A DNA stretch of 64,000 nucleotides from Drosophila pseudoobscura (lineage: Eukaryota; Arthropoda; Insecta; Diptera; Drosophilidae), in NCBI RefSeq assembly GCF_009870125.1, contig NC_046683.1:5766001-5830000 (forward strand), in the 5' to 3' direction. Below are positions 1-21,616 of this stretch, piece after piece. Each line of letters begins with the position of its first letter. The stretch's first letter is position 1. The notes under the pieces are model-generated. The model was given only the letters and a program-made list of their open reading frames with translations, had not been told where the DNA came from and made no database searches. A program made the translations under genes and the position numbers.

Positions 1-256
1 AAGGAACAACCTTCACCGAATGCCTCGATGATGCCCGTCTATTCGCTATAAAATGTTCCCATAAGCGAACGGACATACTTTCTTTTTCTTTAATTTCCTT
101 AAAAGTCTTTCAAAATATCGTATCCTAGTAATTTAGGTAGACTCAACTCATCTCAACATTTCCATTATATCTTAAGAGAATATTTTCAATACATTCATGC
201 AACCGTGACACTCATTGATAATTTCCCTTTGTGCTCTCTTTCTCTCTGACCGACAG

Positions 257-10979
<10,723 letters not shown>

Positions 10980-11715
10980 CCTAAAGCGTTATCCCTTATC
11001 GTCTTTTAATATGTAATACTATTTTTTTTGTGCACCACCGTTCTGTCGTGGCGTGGAGCGCTCATTGTCCCGCTGCCCAGAAATACCGCTATTTATTGCA
11101 GCCAATCATCCATTATCACAAAACCCACACACACACGCACACCTACAGTCTGTGTAGAAGAACGGTTGTGTGGTGGAATATAAGACTAGCTTATATCCCA
11201 CGATCCACAAAGCACAGTTGCTCCAGTACTCGTGAGAGAAATCCACCCACATACACACACACATATAACAAATCTAGCTGAATTTGACCCTCACACCCAC
11301 ACACATACACTCAAATATGGTTTAGTCACTTCACACCCACGCACACACACACACACGTTCTAAAAACGCTCCCAGCAGTCGTCTCGCTTCCAACTGTGTG
11401 GAAAGCCCCTGGAAATGCGTTTTTAGAACCCATTATTTTTTTTTGGTCTAATTTTAATGATTAAATTAAATCTTTAATTGTAACCATAACGACATAACAT
11501 TTAACTATAAACGAATCAAAATTAAACTATATTTAATTGTTAATTTAAATTATGTAATTTTATTTTGAAGAGAAATCGCTAGTAATATACAAAAGAAAAC
11601 TGTATGCTTAATTTAAGCAAAACAAAAAAAAAACCAGCAACAATCATCACTATTTCATTTGCAAAGGAATAAGATTTTGTGGGAGAGGGGGAACTGACTG
11701 GCTCTAGTCGGTGAC
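10980..11715. other. mnb 3'UTR and convergent gap
   Basis: No gene is seen. Several (CA)n stretches (about 11130 and 11340), then very AT-rich DNA from 11450 that should hold the convergent 3' ends of mnb (+) and the ZNF622-like gene (-). Both stop codons point into this gap. Confidence 0.6.
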
Positions 11716-13079
11716 TTAGATAAGGATTTGGGCACGATAGTGCTTCTGCAGTTTATTGGCCTTGGTGCCGAGTTTCATCTGCCACTTGGACTGGACACGC
11801 TTCATGAGATGTATGTCGCGTGCCTTGCTGGCCGCTGCTTTCTGCTGTGTCTGGGTCCAGCCGAGGGCACGATACTCGCTGAGCACATGGTGCAGCTTGC
11901 GGTCGGACTTCTTTAGGACAACGCCGCGCTCTGGATGGAGTCGCTGCTTATAGTAGCGCAACAGGGATCGATGGCCAATCACAGCGCCCGAGGGTAGCAC
12001 CAGCTGGTACTCATCGCCGTCGAGCAGATCCGGCACTACCTCCTCGTCGATGTCCATGCCGTCTTTCTGTTTTTGGAAGAAGGGCGGAACATTGAACTCG
12101 GAAAGCAGGAAAGGATGGGAAAGAATGTACTCACGTTATCTGGATAACTCTCGCTGTAATCATAGTAATCTGCGTATTCGGCCAGGGCCACGCCCTCGTG
12201 CAGCATCTGACAGTGGCCCTTGTCGACCATGTGCTTGCGGACAGAGTCCAGGGAGTAGAAGGTCTTGCCGCGATCGTTGCACCACAAGCAGACAAAATAA
12301 TTGGCCACCTTCTCGCCCAAATAGTAGAGCAGACCCTCCAGATCGGTGCAGAATTCGGTGTCGGGTATGAAGAAGGAATGTGCTACGGACATGTGTTTCA
12401 AGTTCTCCACCATATCCTCGCTGGTCTGTTTGCAGAAGAGACAATCGCGCTCTGTCAACGGATTCTCAGGTATCTTGTCCCACTCATCCGAGTCCACCTG
12501 TGGGCGAGAGATAGATAAGAGGATGAATGTTATGGCCGCTAGCCGCCGAGAAAAAACACCTACCTCCTCCTCATCGATATCCTCAAAGTCATTATCGTCG
12601 ACTTCATCGTCCTCCTCGCCATCAACTTGCTTGGCACGCTCGGCGAACGCCAGACGACCCTTTCCAGCAGCGGCGGCGGCCAGAGCAGGGTGGGGACGCG
12701 GCTCCACCACGCTCCTGGTGCAGACAGAGGCCGAAACTGTGCTGCTGCTGCCGGCACTGGACGTCATCTGCTGCCGCTCGAACCTGACCAGGCACTCCTT
12801 GTGCTTCTTGCTGTTCAGGTGATTGTCGTGGGCCTTCTGGCTGCTAAACTGCTTGCGGCAGGCGTTGCAATAAGAGCTCATTTTCTGCTCCTCCAAGGCC
12901 ATCTCGGTGGCACTGCGTGCACTTAGTACGCGCTGCTGGAACTCCTCCGCCGTCACCGGGGGCAGCTGGGCCACGCGCCGCTTCAGGTTGTAGCGATGCC
13001 AATCTGTTTTGTAGTGCTCGCGCTGCACCTCAGCGGTGGCGAAACGCGCATCGCAATTGAGGCACGTGAACTGCGACAT
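11716..13079 (-). CDS. CG6769: ZNF622/Rei1-type 60S ribosome biogenesis zinc finger protein
   Basis: Three exons on the minus strand: 13079-12564, 12497-12135, 12066-11716, giving 409 residues. The start ATG at 13079 opens directly into the first zinc finger (CLNCDARF...H...H). A second C2H2 finger (CNACRKQF) follows near residue 70. A long acidic stretch (EDDEVDDNDFEDIDEEEV) precedes the two C-terminal fingers (CLFCKQ...; CLWCNDRGK...), and the protein ends with the family tail (KLGTKANKLQKHYRAQIL). Yeast Rei1 and human ZNF622 are cytoplasmic factors that help strip and recycle late 60S maturation factors; the same role is inferred here. Length is close to Rei1 (about 390). Both introns are short. 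The promoter carries the GGTATATTT element at 13228-13317. Confidence 0.9.
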
Positions 13080-13227
13080 TTCGGATGCACACAGGCACGG
13101 AAATCAGATCCTGATATATCTCTAAATAGTTCACTTTTAATTTCACAACAGAAACTTCTGGGGCCGTGTATGTCTGATGTTTTTGGAAATTCTGGAGTTT
13201 TGATACAAACCACGTTCTTTTCTTGTC

Positions 13228-13317
13228 GATCAAATATATGGTCAGACCCTCAGAAATATACCAAAACATACCGTCTCTTTTTGAAAAAATACCGCAAATA
13301 TACCGACGAATTCAAGT
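13228..13317 (-). promoter_or_regulatory. GGTATATTT-repeat promoter element, copy 1
   Basis: Read on the minus strand: ACTTGAATTCGTCGGTATAT, then several GGTAT(A/G)TTT units, ending CTGAGGGTCTGACC. GGTATATTT agrees with the Drosophila core-promoter motif known as Ohler motif 6 (KTYRGTATWTTT), and the GGTC end lies where motif 1 (GGTCACACT) often sits. It is about 150 bases upstream of the ZNF622-like start codon and points towards it. Two further copies occur at 48160 and 49638. Confidence 0.65.
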
Positions 13318-13456
13318 TTTATTTTACATATTCCTCGTATTTATCTCTTCTTCCCTTACTAATACATATAACTAATCCTATTCTATTCCTTATATCCCTA
13401 GTAACGGCTCCAGCTCCTCCCGATGTCCCAATATACCATCGAGCCTCCCTGCACTT

Positions 13457-13471
13457 CCGCTAGATGGCGCG
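13457..13471 (+). promoter_or_regulatory. CTCF-like site
   Basis: CCGCTAGATGGCGCG matches the CTCF core CCASYAGRKGGCRSY at 13 of 15 positions. It lies between the divergently transcribed ZNF622-like and Arp8 genes. Confidence 0.5.
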
Positions 13472-14138
13472 TCGCCCTCAGCCCTGGCCACCTATCGTTC
13501 AGTTGGGACTGGAACAAAGGCTTAAACGAATAAGTTCACCAAAAAAAAGTCACTATATTGCGTGTAAGCCGTAGTATAGGCCTTTGTATACCCTATTTTG
13601 TTAATTTTATATGAAAGTATAAATATTGATATGAAGATAAAACGTAACTAATAAAAACCTTTTCTCAAATTGAAATTTTTTAGACATATTCATGTATATG
13701 ATGAGTTTTTTGTATATATATCTCGATCCTGATACCCAATCTTGGTTTCTGTAAGAGGACCAAAACCTTCAAAATATCGCTGAAATACATTTTAAAAATA
13801 AACTGACTAGTTTTGGGCTCGTCAGCGCCTATGGGAATGTTCAGTACGTGTAGGGCCATTCATTGACTGGTTTCCCATTTTGATTTTTTTATTCCTGTTG
13901 GACTTGAACTTACATTTAAATTTTGACAGAAAAGGATATACCGCTAAAGTTGACAGCTTCGATGGCAACTATCGACTGCACCGGGGCTCACAAGGCACCA
14001 GCTGACGTGCGATACTCGTGTGTACCTAGTACAGTCCCATCGCTAAGCAGACATCGCCATGGCGAAAACTGTGAGAAATTTCTTCTTCAGGCTATGGCAG
14101 CCGTCACCTACCCTCTCCCAACCACAGAAGTATCAATT

Positions 14139-16084
14139 ATGCAGTAAGTGCACGATTCCTTTGGCATCCAGTGGATCAGGAAATGAATAAACTATTTGCA
14201 GACGGTCGCGCGCCAGCAGCACCAGCAGCGGCCGCCTGCAGGCATCGCAACAGGTCCAGCCATTGGATGCACCCAAAATCATTGTGATACATCCGGGGTC
14301 GCAGCATTTGCGAATTGGCCGGGCCTGTGACCTTAATCCGCTGACCATGCTCCATGCGGTCGCCTACAAGCGGAAGCACCAGGAGGGCGACTGGCCCTAC
14401 CATGACCCGATGCTGCCGTCGCTGGACAACATAAATCCGGCACAACTTCAGGTAGAGTTTGAGGAGCAGCGACTAATCGCGTCGCGCATACTACAGAATT
14501 GTGTGATCGACGACAAACAACGGTTGCGCGTGGCAACGCCTCCGCAGCAGCTGGCCCACTTCAATCGCAAGAGTGTGGCCGAGAAGATACCGCCGCCTGG
14601 TAATCTAAGCGAAGAGCGGAACAGGCAGTGGCTGGACCGGGACGCACCGGTGCTGTTCGATGAGCAGATCCTGAGGCTGAGCACCTTCGATGCTCGCGAC
14701 TACGACATCCACTTCCCCATCCAGCGGGGAGAACTGAATGTACACAAGCAGAAAGGTGGCTCTCTGCAGGTAAGCCTAGAGTCAGCCTTTGGCCAGCACA
14801 GTCAATAGTCAACGATTGCCCTTCTTGTAGTGTACGTTGCAGCACATTGAGCGGATATGGTCGTACGCTCTGGAGGCTCGACTGAAGATTAATTTGCGCG
14901 ATCTTCGCACCCATTCGGCCGTTCTGGTGGTCAACGATGTCTATGTGCGGCGACATCTGCGTGAGTTTATGACCCTTCTGCTGCAGCGTCTCGGCTTCCA
15001 GCGTTGCTTCCTAGTACAGGACAGTGTCGCCTCCACCTATGGGGCAGGTATTGGCTTCGGCTGTGTGGTGGATATAGGCGCGCAGAAGACCTCTATAGCC
15101 TGCATCGAGGACGGCATTTCCCAGCTTAATTCGCGGGTACGGTTGCAGTATGGCGGCGGTGACATTAACCAGGTGCTGCTCATGCTGTTGCGCAAGTGTG
15201 GCTTCCCCTATCGCGAGTGCAGTGTCCAGGACAGCTATGTTGATGCCCGCCTGATGGACAAGCTAAAGGAGCGCTTCTGTCATCTCAATGCCAAAGTGTG
15301 TGGGGCCCAGGAGAAGCAGTTCCATCTGAGGAAACAGAATGGCCAGTGGCTGCGTTACACACTGCAGGTGGGCGACGAGGCCATAATGGCCCCCCTGGCC
15401 TTCTTTCACACCGAACTGCTGAACATTACGGGCAAGGCGAGAAAGGCCTTCACACAGCAGCCGCCCCAGGAGCAGTACGACTGCGAGGATTGCTTCGATG
15501 CCGAGTATCTGCGGGAGACGGGCCGAAAGAATGGCGCTCGTGCAGCAGATCCAATCGTTGCACAGCTTCTCGCCCAGCCACGCCCCCTACCGCCCATTAC
15601 AGCCGACGACGAGGAGTTGAATGTGGTCGATCAGGATGAGCCTTCCTCTAACGGCGTCGCCGTCCACAACACCAGCAGCCCCAGCGTCGGTCATGCGCAA
15701 AAGCATTTCGCTGACACTGCGAATGGAGTTTATCAGTACGGCCAGGGTCAGGTGATGCCACTGGATCAGGCTGTCCTCGAAGCCATTGGCCGTTGCGCCA
15801 CCAACGAGACAAAGCGCAAGATGTACGGCTCCATTCTGCTCGTAGGCAGCAGCGTGAAGATACCCGGCCTGGCCGCCTGGCTGCAAAGCTGCATCAGCCA
15901 GCAGGTGCAGCCCGGCACCGAGGTGAATGTGTTCACCAAAGGCATGGATGCGGGTATGGTGGCTTGGAAGGGTGCGGCCATCATGTCGGTGCTGGAGAGT
16001 GCCAGAGAGCTGTGGATAACGCAGGTGGACTGGAGTCGCCACGGTCTCCGCCTACTCCGAGAGCGATCGCCATTTCTTTGGTGA
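14139..16084 (+). CDS. Arp8: actin-related protein 8 (INO80 chromatin remodelling complex)
   Basis: Three exons: 14139-14143 (ATG CA), 14202-14769, 14831-16084, giving 608 residues. Matches to the Arp8 family run throughout: IIVIHPGSQHLRIGRA near the N-terminus, FPIQRGELN, the actin-fold phosphate loop region VVDIGAQKTSIACIEDG, QYGGGDINQVL, GFPYRECSVQDSY, and the C-terminal LLRERSPFLW. Arp8 sits in the nuclear INO80 complex and helps it engage nucleosomes. The tiny first exon is inferred because the main exon has no suitable ATG and a clean GTAAGT/TTGCAG pair joins ATG-CA to it. The frame is open upstream of 14139, with earlier in-frame ATGs near 13961 and 14092, so the true N-terminus could be longer if transcription begins further up. 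Confidence 0.92.
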
Positions 16085-16464
16085 TTCTCTGGTCCCTCCC
16101 CCGCTCAGCTACATGGCATTTCGAATATGTTAAGTTCCATTGTCATTATCATTAAGTGATTAAAATTAAGTCAGAATGCAGTAGTACAACTTAAGATGCC
16201 GACCAAAGCACAATAAACTATAGAGCGTCACAAAGAAACCACGGAACTTCGAACTGCACAACGATGATTCCCTGCTGTGGGAAAGGCCAGCTATCCAATC
16301 TTGACGATTGATGCTTGATGCTTTCTTCTAATAATTAAAAACACGCTGCTTATCAAGAAATAACATAGATAATAACAAAACAAAAGAATTTACAATCGAA
16401 AACATTGAAAAACATTGCACAGGGATGGAATATGTGTGGAGGTCAAGAGCCGCAACGCGCCATA
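16085..16464. other. convergent 3'UTR gap between Arp8 and sulfiredoxin
   Basis: AT-rich. AATAAA near 16211 is a good poly(A) signal for Arp8. No gene seen. Confidence 0.6.
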
Positions 16465-16887
16465 TCAGGCCAAATACTTCGGCGCACTGGAGCCCATGTA
16501 GTGGTACAGATCCCCCAGTGTGGAGCGCACCAGTTTGGCTTTTATGGTTTCACGCTGCAGGCGCCGGTATGCCTCGAACCGGTGGCAGCCACCGAAGCTG
16601 AAGTAATATTGGCCGCCCTCGCTACCCGTTATCCACAGCAAGTCGATTGGGGGCACCTCCTCCTCGCTGGCCTCGCCCTGAGGGAGAGACAGACACAAAG
16701 AGAGAAAAAGAGATATGTGTAGGCCTGCGTGTTTATTGCGAGGATCAGTGTTGCGACGCACTTTGATGGTGTCCATGAGCGAGATCACTTTCTGCTCATC
16801 CAATATGGAGGGTATGGGTCGCTTGATCACACTCATTGGTACATGATGGACCTCTGATATTCCCGCTGAATGCACTGTGGTGTCCAT
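16465..16887 (-). CDS. Srxn: sulfiredoxin (reduces hyperoxidised 2-Cys peroxiredoxins)
   Basis: Two exons: 16887-16762 and 16677-16465, 112 residues. The catalytic motif FGGCHR is intact, with Cys in the ATP-binding loop, preceded by the family [15 protein letters not shown] and [11 protein letters not shown] segments and followed by RETIKAKLV. Sulfiredoxin uses ATP to convert cysteine sulfinic acid in peroxiredoxins back to thiol, part of the oxidative stress response. The start at 16887 has a near-ideal context (GCCGCCACCATGG). An in-frame upstream ATG at 16971 would add a hydrophobic 28-residue leader (see findings). The gene converges on Arp8, with stop codons about 380 bases apart. Confidence 0.95.
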   Translation of the reverse strand: MDTTVHSAGISEVHHVPMSVIKRPIPSILDEQKVISLMDTIKVRRNTDPRNKHAGLHISLFLSLCLSLPQGEASEEEVPPIDLLWITGSEGGQYYFSFGGCHRFEAYRRLQRETIKAKLVRSTLGDLYHYMGSSAPKYLA

Positions 16888-16977
16888 GGTGGCGGCAGCG
16901 CTTCTCTGTGTGGAAGAAATCAACCCAATAAAAGTTGTGAAATTTCCCAGCATAAATAACAACAACAACATTAACAC

Positions 16978-18402
16978 TTCAAGCCGTTATCGGTGGCACA
17001 GGGTTGCCAAACCACCTGTGACTGGAACCCTTACGTGGGTGTGGATTGTGTGGACTGGATTCTGGATTCTGTGCAGGACTAGAGGAATGCGTCTGCTCGA
17101 CTCCCGTACGAAATGGCTAATGAACTTCATGGCGCACCGTCAGCTCTAATCGAAAGCTATTTTGCGTTGCGGCGTTGAAACTTGTTTTACTGTGCGATAC
17201 GTTACTCCTACATACATATGTACACATGCATGTCATTTGCAGAGATGGTATGTACTCTACGGCATGTACTGTATGTATGCACATGTATTTACCGCTATGC
17301 GAGTATGTTTTGTTGCACTCTTTAGCTGCTTGTTTTATGCATAATCAACGCTGCCGTCGTTGACTCTCCTTCGCCTTCTTGTGGCCCCGCGATCACAAAC
17401 AAATGAAGACGAACACACACATACAGTGTTGCTTTTGCGATAAAAGTAAACGAAATCGAAAACAAAATTCAAAATACGGTACCAAAAAGTAAAAAAAGCG
17501 TACAGAGGGTGGTGGGAACCAGACAGGGGGGTACTACTACTACTCTTGAGGCTCGGCTGGTGGGCATTCGTTTTGATTAGGACAACGACAGAAGAAGAAA
17601 TTAAAATGTGTAATCTGCGATGGCAATATTTCCGTTGGTTGTTTTTCAGCGTCCCCTATCAAAAGATAAATGTGTGTACCTCGTACTATACTACTTATGT
17701 ACATGCAAACGGCTGAGGGGTAGCAAAGAGTGTTGTGCCCGATAGCGGATGCTACTCGTACTTGTTCTCTCTCTCTTTCTGAGATCAAAAAGATCTTCGA
17801 ATGCAGTTTGGAACCCCCCCTCCCACACCGGCCGGAGGTGCAACGCTTGCCAACACTGGCCAAATTGCAATTTCAAATTTGAATTGTAAAATCAGTCAGA
17901 GCTGAAGAATTTTTGATTGATTGCGATTGATTTCCCGGCAATATCAGATCGAGTTTTGCGAATATCAGAATGTGGGCCAAGGTACACTCGGTATTTCCCC
18001 GCTATCCAGAAATCAATAGCAAATTCGAGATCTTTCATAGAGAAGCGTCAGCAAAAGAGGCACCTCAGAAGTAGTATCGCTGATCGAAACTCCCTTTTGG
18101 CAGTTCCGAACAATCTTCAATTAACTGTTACGCCTTGTTCGACAAGCAGACACCAGATTCCGATTCCGAGCAATCTCTGTGTGGCTGTCGCTTCTATCTG
18201 GCTCTGGAATAATTACCGGGCGTAAGAAGTTGCGTTGCGCCTTACAAAAGGTAACCGATGGCGGAAACTCATTAACAGTTACGTTTGGCAGTCTGCCACA
18301 GCCACAAATGAGCGTTAACATCCATTAAGCGGCATAGGCACCCCCATTTGCCAACATATTCCCTACTATTTATTACAATACTTTTGTGTGTTTGATGCGA
18401 AA
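16978..18402. other. intergenic region between sulfiredoxin and the multicopper oxidase
   Basis: Divergent spacer of about 1.4 kb. It holds ACATGTATGCAC-like runs at 17200-17300, an A-rich block near 17450 and a GCCAACACTGG sequence near 17847. Open frames here (for example 17540-17863 minus) resemble nothing known. It should carry the promoters of both flanking genes. Confidence 0.5.
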
Positions 18403-20473
18403 ATGAGATTTAATTTGGTTAAAACATCCGTTGCAATTTTTTGTCTTATATTTGTGCAAATCTATGGCATACAAGGTGATGGTGATGGCGATGGCGACGG
18501 CGACGGCGACGGCCAGGACATATCCGACGCGAAGTCTGAGTGTGAAATGTTAACGATCCTTGATGCTTGATTCTTGCAGATGCCAGCGGAAAGCGAATTG
18601 TTAGTAAGTATGAGCGCATCATGCAGATGTACCCCCAGCCGGACACGGGCAGCGAATCCTTGCAATGGCGATCCGTCGGCAAGGACATGCTGCATCCCTG
18701 CAAGCGGGAGTGCGTGGATCAGCAGCCAATGACCTGCTACTACTACCTGGTGGTCCACTACGACGACACGATGGCGGCGACCTGCAAGCGCCTCCTTCAG
18801 GTAGGCCTTCGCCCATTCATCCATCCATTAATCAATCACTGGTCTATCCGCAGACCAAATATCGTTTCAAACTGGCCAATGGCAAGGAGTACATCGATAG
18901 CTCCAAGGTGTCCGCCAACGATGACTGCAAGTACGCCGACGGTCTGGAGTCCAAGGTGATGGTCGTGAACGGCCGCCTGCCCGGGCATTCCATCGAGGTC
19001 TGCTACGGGGACACCATCGTGGCGGATGTGATCAATAGCATGCACGAGACGACCACCATCCACTGGCATGGCATGCACCAGCGGCTCACCCCGTTCATGG
19101 ACGGTGTACCGCACGTCACCCAGTATCCGATTGAGGCCGGACAGGCCTTCCGCTATCGCTTTCAGGTGGATCATGGCGGCACGAATTGGTGGCACAGCCA
19201 CACCGAGCATCAGCGGGCCTTCGGGCTGGCGGGGCCACTGATTGTTCGGCAGCCAGCGAAGCTCAATCCCCATGCGCATCTTTACGACTTTGATCAGACG
19301 GAGCACGTGATCATGATCCAGGACTGGGTGCACAACTTTGTGGAGAGCGTGGCGGAGAATATTCTGATCAATGGCCGGGGACGGAACATGAAAAAGGGCA
19401 GCAAGGTGAGGCCCACACTGTATGCCCACTTTCCGGTCATACGGGGCGGACGGTATCGCTTCCGTGTCATCTTCAATGGGGTGTCCAACTGCCCGATCAG
19501 CCTGAGCATCGACAATCACGATCTGGTGGTGATTGCCAGCGATGGCAATGACATCGAGCCCGTTGAGGTGCAGAAGATCATGTTCCACGGCGCGGAGAGA
19601 TTCGATTTTGTGCTGCACGCCAATCAGGAGGTGGCCAACTACTGGATCCGCATCAAGGGCTACAGCTTCTGTGCCAAGAATCAGCTGCATCAGGAGGCGG
19701 TGCTCCATTATCAAGATGCCGATCCCAAGGTCTTGGACACGCACACCCTGAGCTATGCCTACGATGCCCCCGGCATAATGCTGAACGAGCTGGGCGATGA
19801 CACCGGCGGCAACAGTGCCCAGAGCATATCGCTGGCCACTCTCAATGCACAGCGTGCGGAGCCGGTGATGAAGCCGGCAGCGACATTCTACACTAGCATG
19901 AACGCCTTCCAGATAACCGGCGAGGGATTCCGCTTCCAAATGGACGACATCACCTTCAGCATGCCGAAGATGTCGCTGCTGCAGACCCGCAACCTGGGCA
20001 TCGGGCAGTACTTCTGCAACAGCTCCCAGCAGGCGCACATGGGCTTCAACTGCAAACAGCGACATTGCCAGTGCTCGAATGTCATCCAGGTGCCGGCGAA
20101 CAAGAATGTGGAGTTTGTTATTTCCAGCAAGTCGAACACACCGCATCCCGTCCACCTGCACGGCTACACGTTCCAAGTGGTGGGCATGGGAGTGCTGGGC
20201 GAGACGAAGATTGGCCAGATCGAGGAGATCGATCGACTCAAGCCATTGCCGCGACGGGGACGCAGTGCACCGCTAAAGGATTCGGTGCAGGTACCAGCCT
20301 TTGGCTACACCATTATACGCTTCTACAGCGACAGTCCCGGCTATTGGATGTTCCATTGTCACATTTCGCCGCACTCAGAGAGTGGTATGGCGGCCGTGGT
20401 GCGGGTCGGCGAGGATGTGCAGATGAAGATGTGTCCCGTCAGCAATTGCGGCCTGTGCAGCTCCGTCTCGTGA
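18403..20473 (+). CDS. Mco4: secreted multicopper oxidase (laccase family)
   Basis: Exons 18403-18475, 18580-18800 and 18854-20473 give 637 residues. The N-terminus (MRFNLVKTSVAIFCLIFVQI) is a good signal peptide. All four copper ligand clusters are present: HWHGMH, WWHSHTEHQ, HPVHLHG, and the type-1 motif FHCHISPHSESGM with its methionine axial ligand. Three cupredoxin domains are implied. A Cys-rich segment (HPCKREC...MTCYYY) typical of insect MCOs lies before the first cupredoxin domain. The enzyme would oxidise phenols, ascorbate or ferrous iron outside the cell; the substrate cannot be told from sequence. The symbol rests on my memory that the melanogaster X-linked MCO near Arp8 is Mco4. 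The first donor is chosen at 18476; a donor at 18542 would leave only a 38-base intron and translate a Gly-Asp repeat. Confidence 0.92.
18476..18514 (+). repeat. (GATGGY/GACGGC)n hexanucleotide repeat
   Basis: About six tandem copies of a six-base unit starting exactly at the preferred splice donor of the multicopper oxidase. If not spliced out it would encode alternating Gly and Asp directly after the signal peptide. Confidence 0.8.
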
Positions 20474-20817
20474 TCGAATTTCACACTGTATGCATAATAA
20501 AATAATATTCTACGGATGGCATTTCAAATTATCAACATTCGGGCGGGCTATTAGTTAGTGCTGAACAGCGGTGATTGGTTTCCAACAAAACTAATCCGCA
20601 CTCCACTCCCTAAAGCTTATCTCATACATATGTGATTGCATTAGATATCTAAACAGATATTATTATCATGTGTGTTAAATTTTCCCATTTCAAATTCAAT
20701 TGTCTTCACATTACTCATCAGTGCTGCAAAATACCTGCAGTCGGCACATGTGATAGGTATAACTGTAACCAAGAGGGAAATGTCAACAAAAGAACAATAA
20801 TTAGATTTTTGTATAAA
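20474..20817. other. spacer between multicopper oxidase and CUSTOS-like gene
   Basis: Contains the MCO poly(A) signal (AATAAAATAA near 20495) and the presumed promoter of the next gene. Nothing else seen. Confidence 0.6.
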
Positions 20818-21558
20818 ATGCTCGCTAAACAGCAACCCAAAGCGGCAACTAGTGACGCTGATAGCGACTCCGACGACGATGACGCACAAATGCGTCAATT
20901 CATGGAAGCCGCCGATCACACACTGCTCACCAATGCCATGTTCCAGAGGGGGGCAGCAGCAACAGACTCAAAACCGGCGCCGGCAACCGTAGCCCAGGCG
21001 CCGCCTCCGCCTAAAAGCGAACGCCACTTGGACGAGCAGGGTGCTGCTGCTGGTGCTGGTGCAGCCAGCGATCTACGTATCACCGAAGAAATGCAAACCC
21101 ACATATGGGGAAAACTTAGCTCAATTATCCAAGATCAAATCGAGTTCTGTGATCAGATACCCGCCGATGATCTACCGAAAGAGGAGCCCTGCCACGACCA
21201 GGTGCGCCTCGTGTCCAATGCCGACTGCTACTTGAGCGCAGAGATAGTGGACACAGGACCCCCTGGACCACAGAAGAAGCCCACCATCAAGAGACGCACT
21301 CTCAACGAGGACCGCTCACCCGCCGCAAAGGCATTGGCTCTGGCCGATGTGGCCATTAGCGGCGAGTCGATTATAGAGGGAAAGGACACGCTTTCGTGGG
21401 CCAAGAGCAAGCCACGACAGGGTAAACTCTTCGAGTACAAAGCGACCGATCAGCAGGGCCACAAGCTGCAGGCCCTCCATCCAGTCAACGAATTCACGGA
21501 GCGCCGGATCCAGAACAAGTGGAACGAATCAAAGATACGCCGGAAAAAGAAGAAATAA
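20818..21558 (+). CDS. acidic/basic nuclear protein, possibly CUSTOS-like
   Basis: A single-exon gene of 246 residues. The ATG at 20818 follows an A-rich context (TATAAAATG). The N-terminus is very acidic (DADSDSDDDD), followed by a short helical block (MRQFMEAADHTLLTNAMF), an Ala/Pro-rich linker, a helix around GKLSSIIQDQIEFCDQ, and a conserved-looking basic end (FTERRIQNKWNESKIRRKKKK) that looks like a nuclear localisation signal. The order acidic start, EAA helix and KL-x-x-I-I helix recalls vertebrate CUSTOS (C12orf43), a nuclear-envelope/Wnt-linked protein, but I am not sure of this. Its stop codon is part of an AATAAA signal (21554-21559), and it converges on Spt7 with only 58 bases between the two stops. 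Confidence 0.8.
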   Translation: MLAKQQPKAATSDADSDSDDDDAQMRQFMEAADHTLLTNAMFQRGAAATDSKPAPATVAQAPPPPKSERHLDEQGAAAGAGAASDLRITEEMQTHIWGKLSSIIQDQIEFCDQIPADDLPKEEPCHDQVRLVSNADCYLSAEIVDTGPPGPQKKPTIKRRTLNEDRSPAAKALALADVAISGESIIEGKDTLSWAKSKPRQGKLFEYKATDQQGHKLQALHPVNEFTERRIQNKWNESKIRRKKKK

Positions 21559-21616
21559 AAGCGCTGATAGTAGATAAGTGAGAAAAGTTTTTATTCTGAT
21601 TGTTTTTTGATTGTTA

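Noticed and set aside
18542-18579. Alternative 38-base first intron in the multicopper oxidase
   Set aside because: It keeps frame but is below the usual minimum for Drosophila introns (about 50 bases). The 104-base intron from 18476 is preferred.
18836-20176. 446-codon open frame on the minus strand
   Set aside because: It is the antisense shadow of the multicopper oxidase, whose GC-rich codons remove stops from the opposite strand. It has no independent domain.
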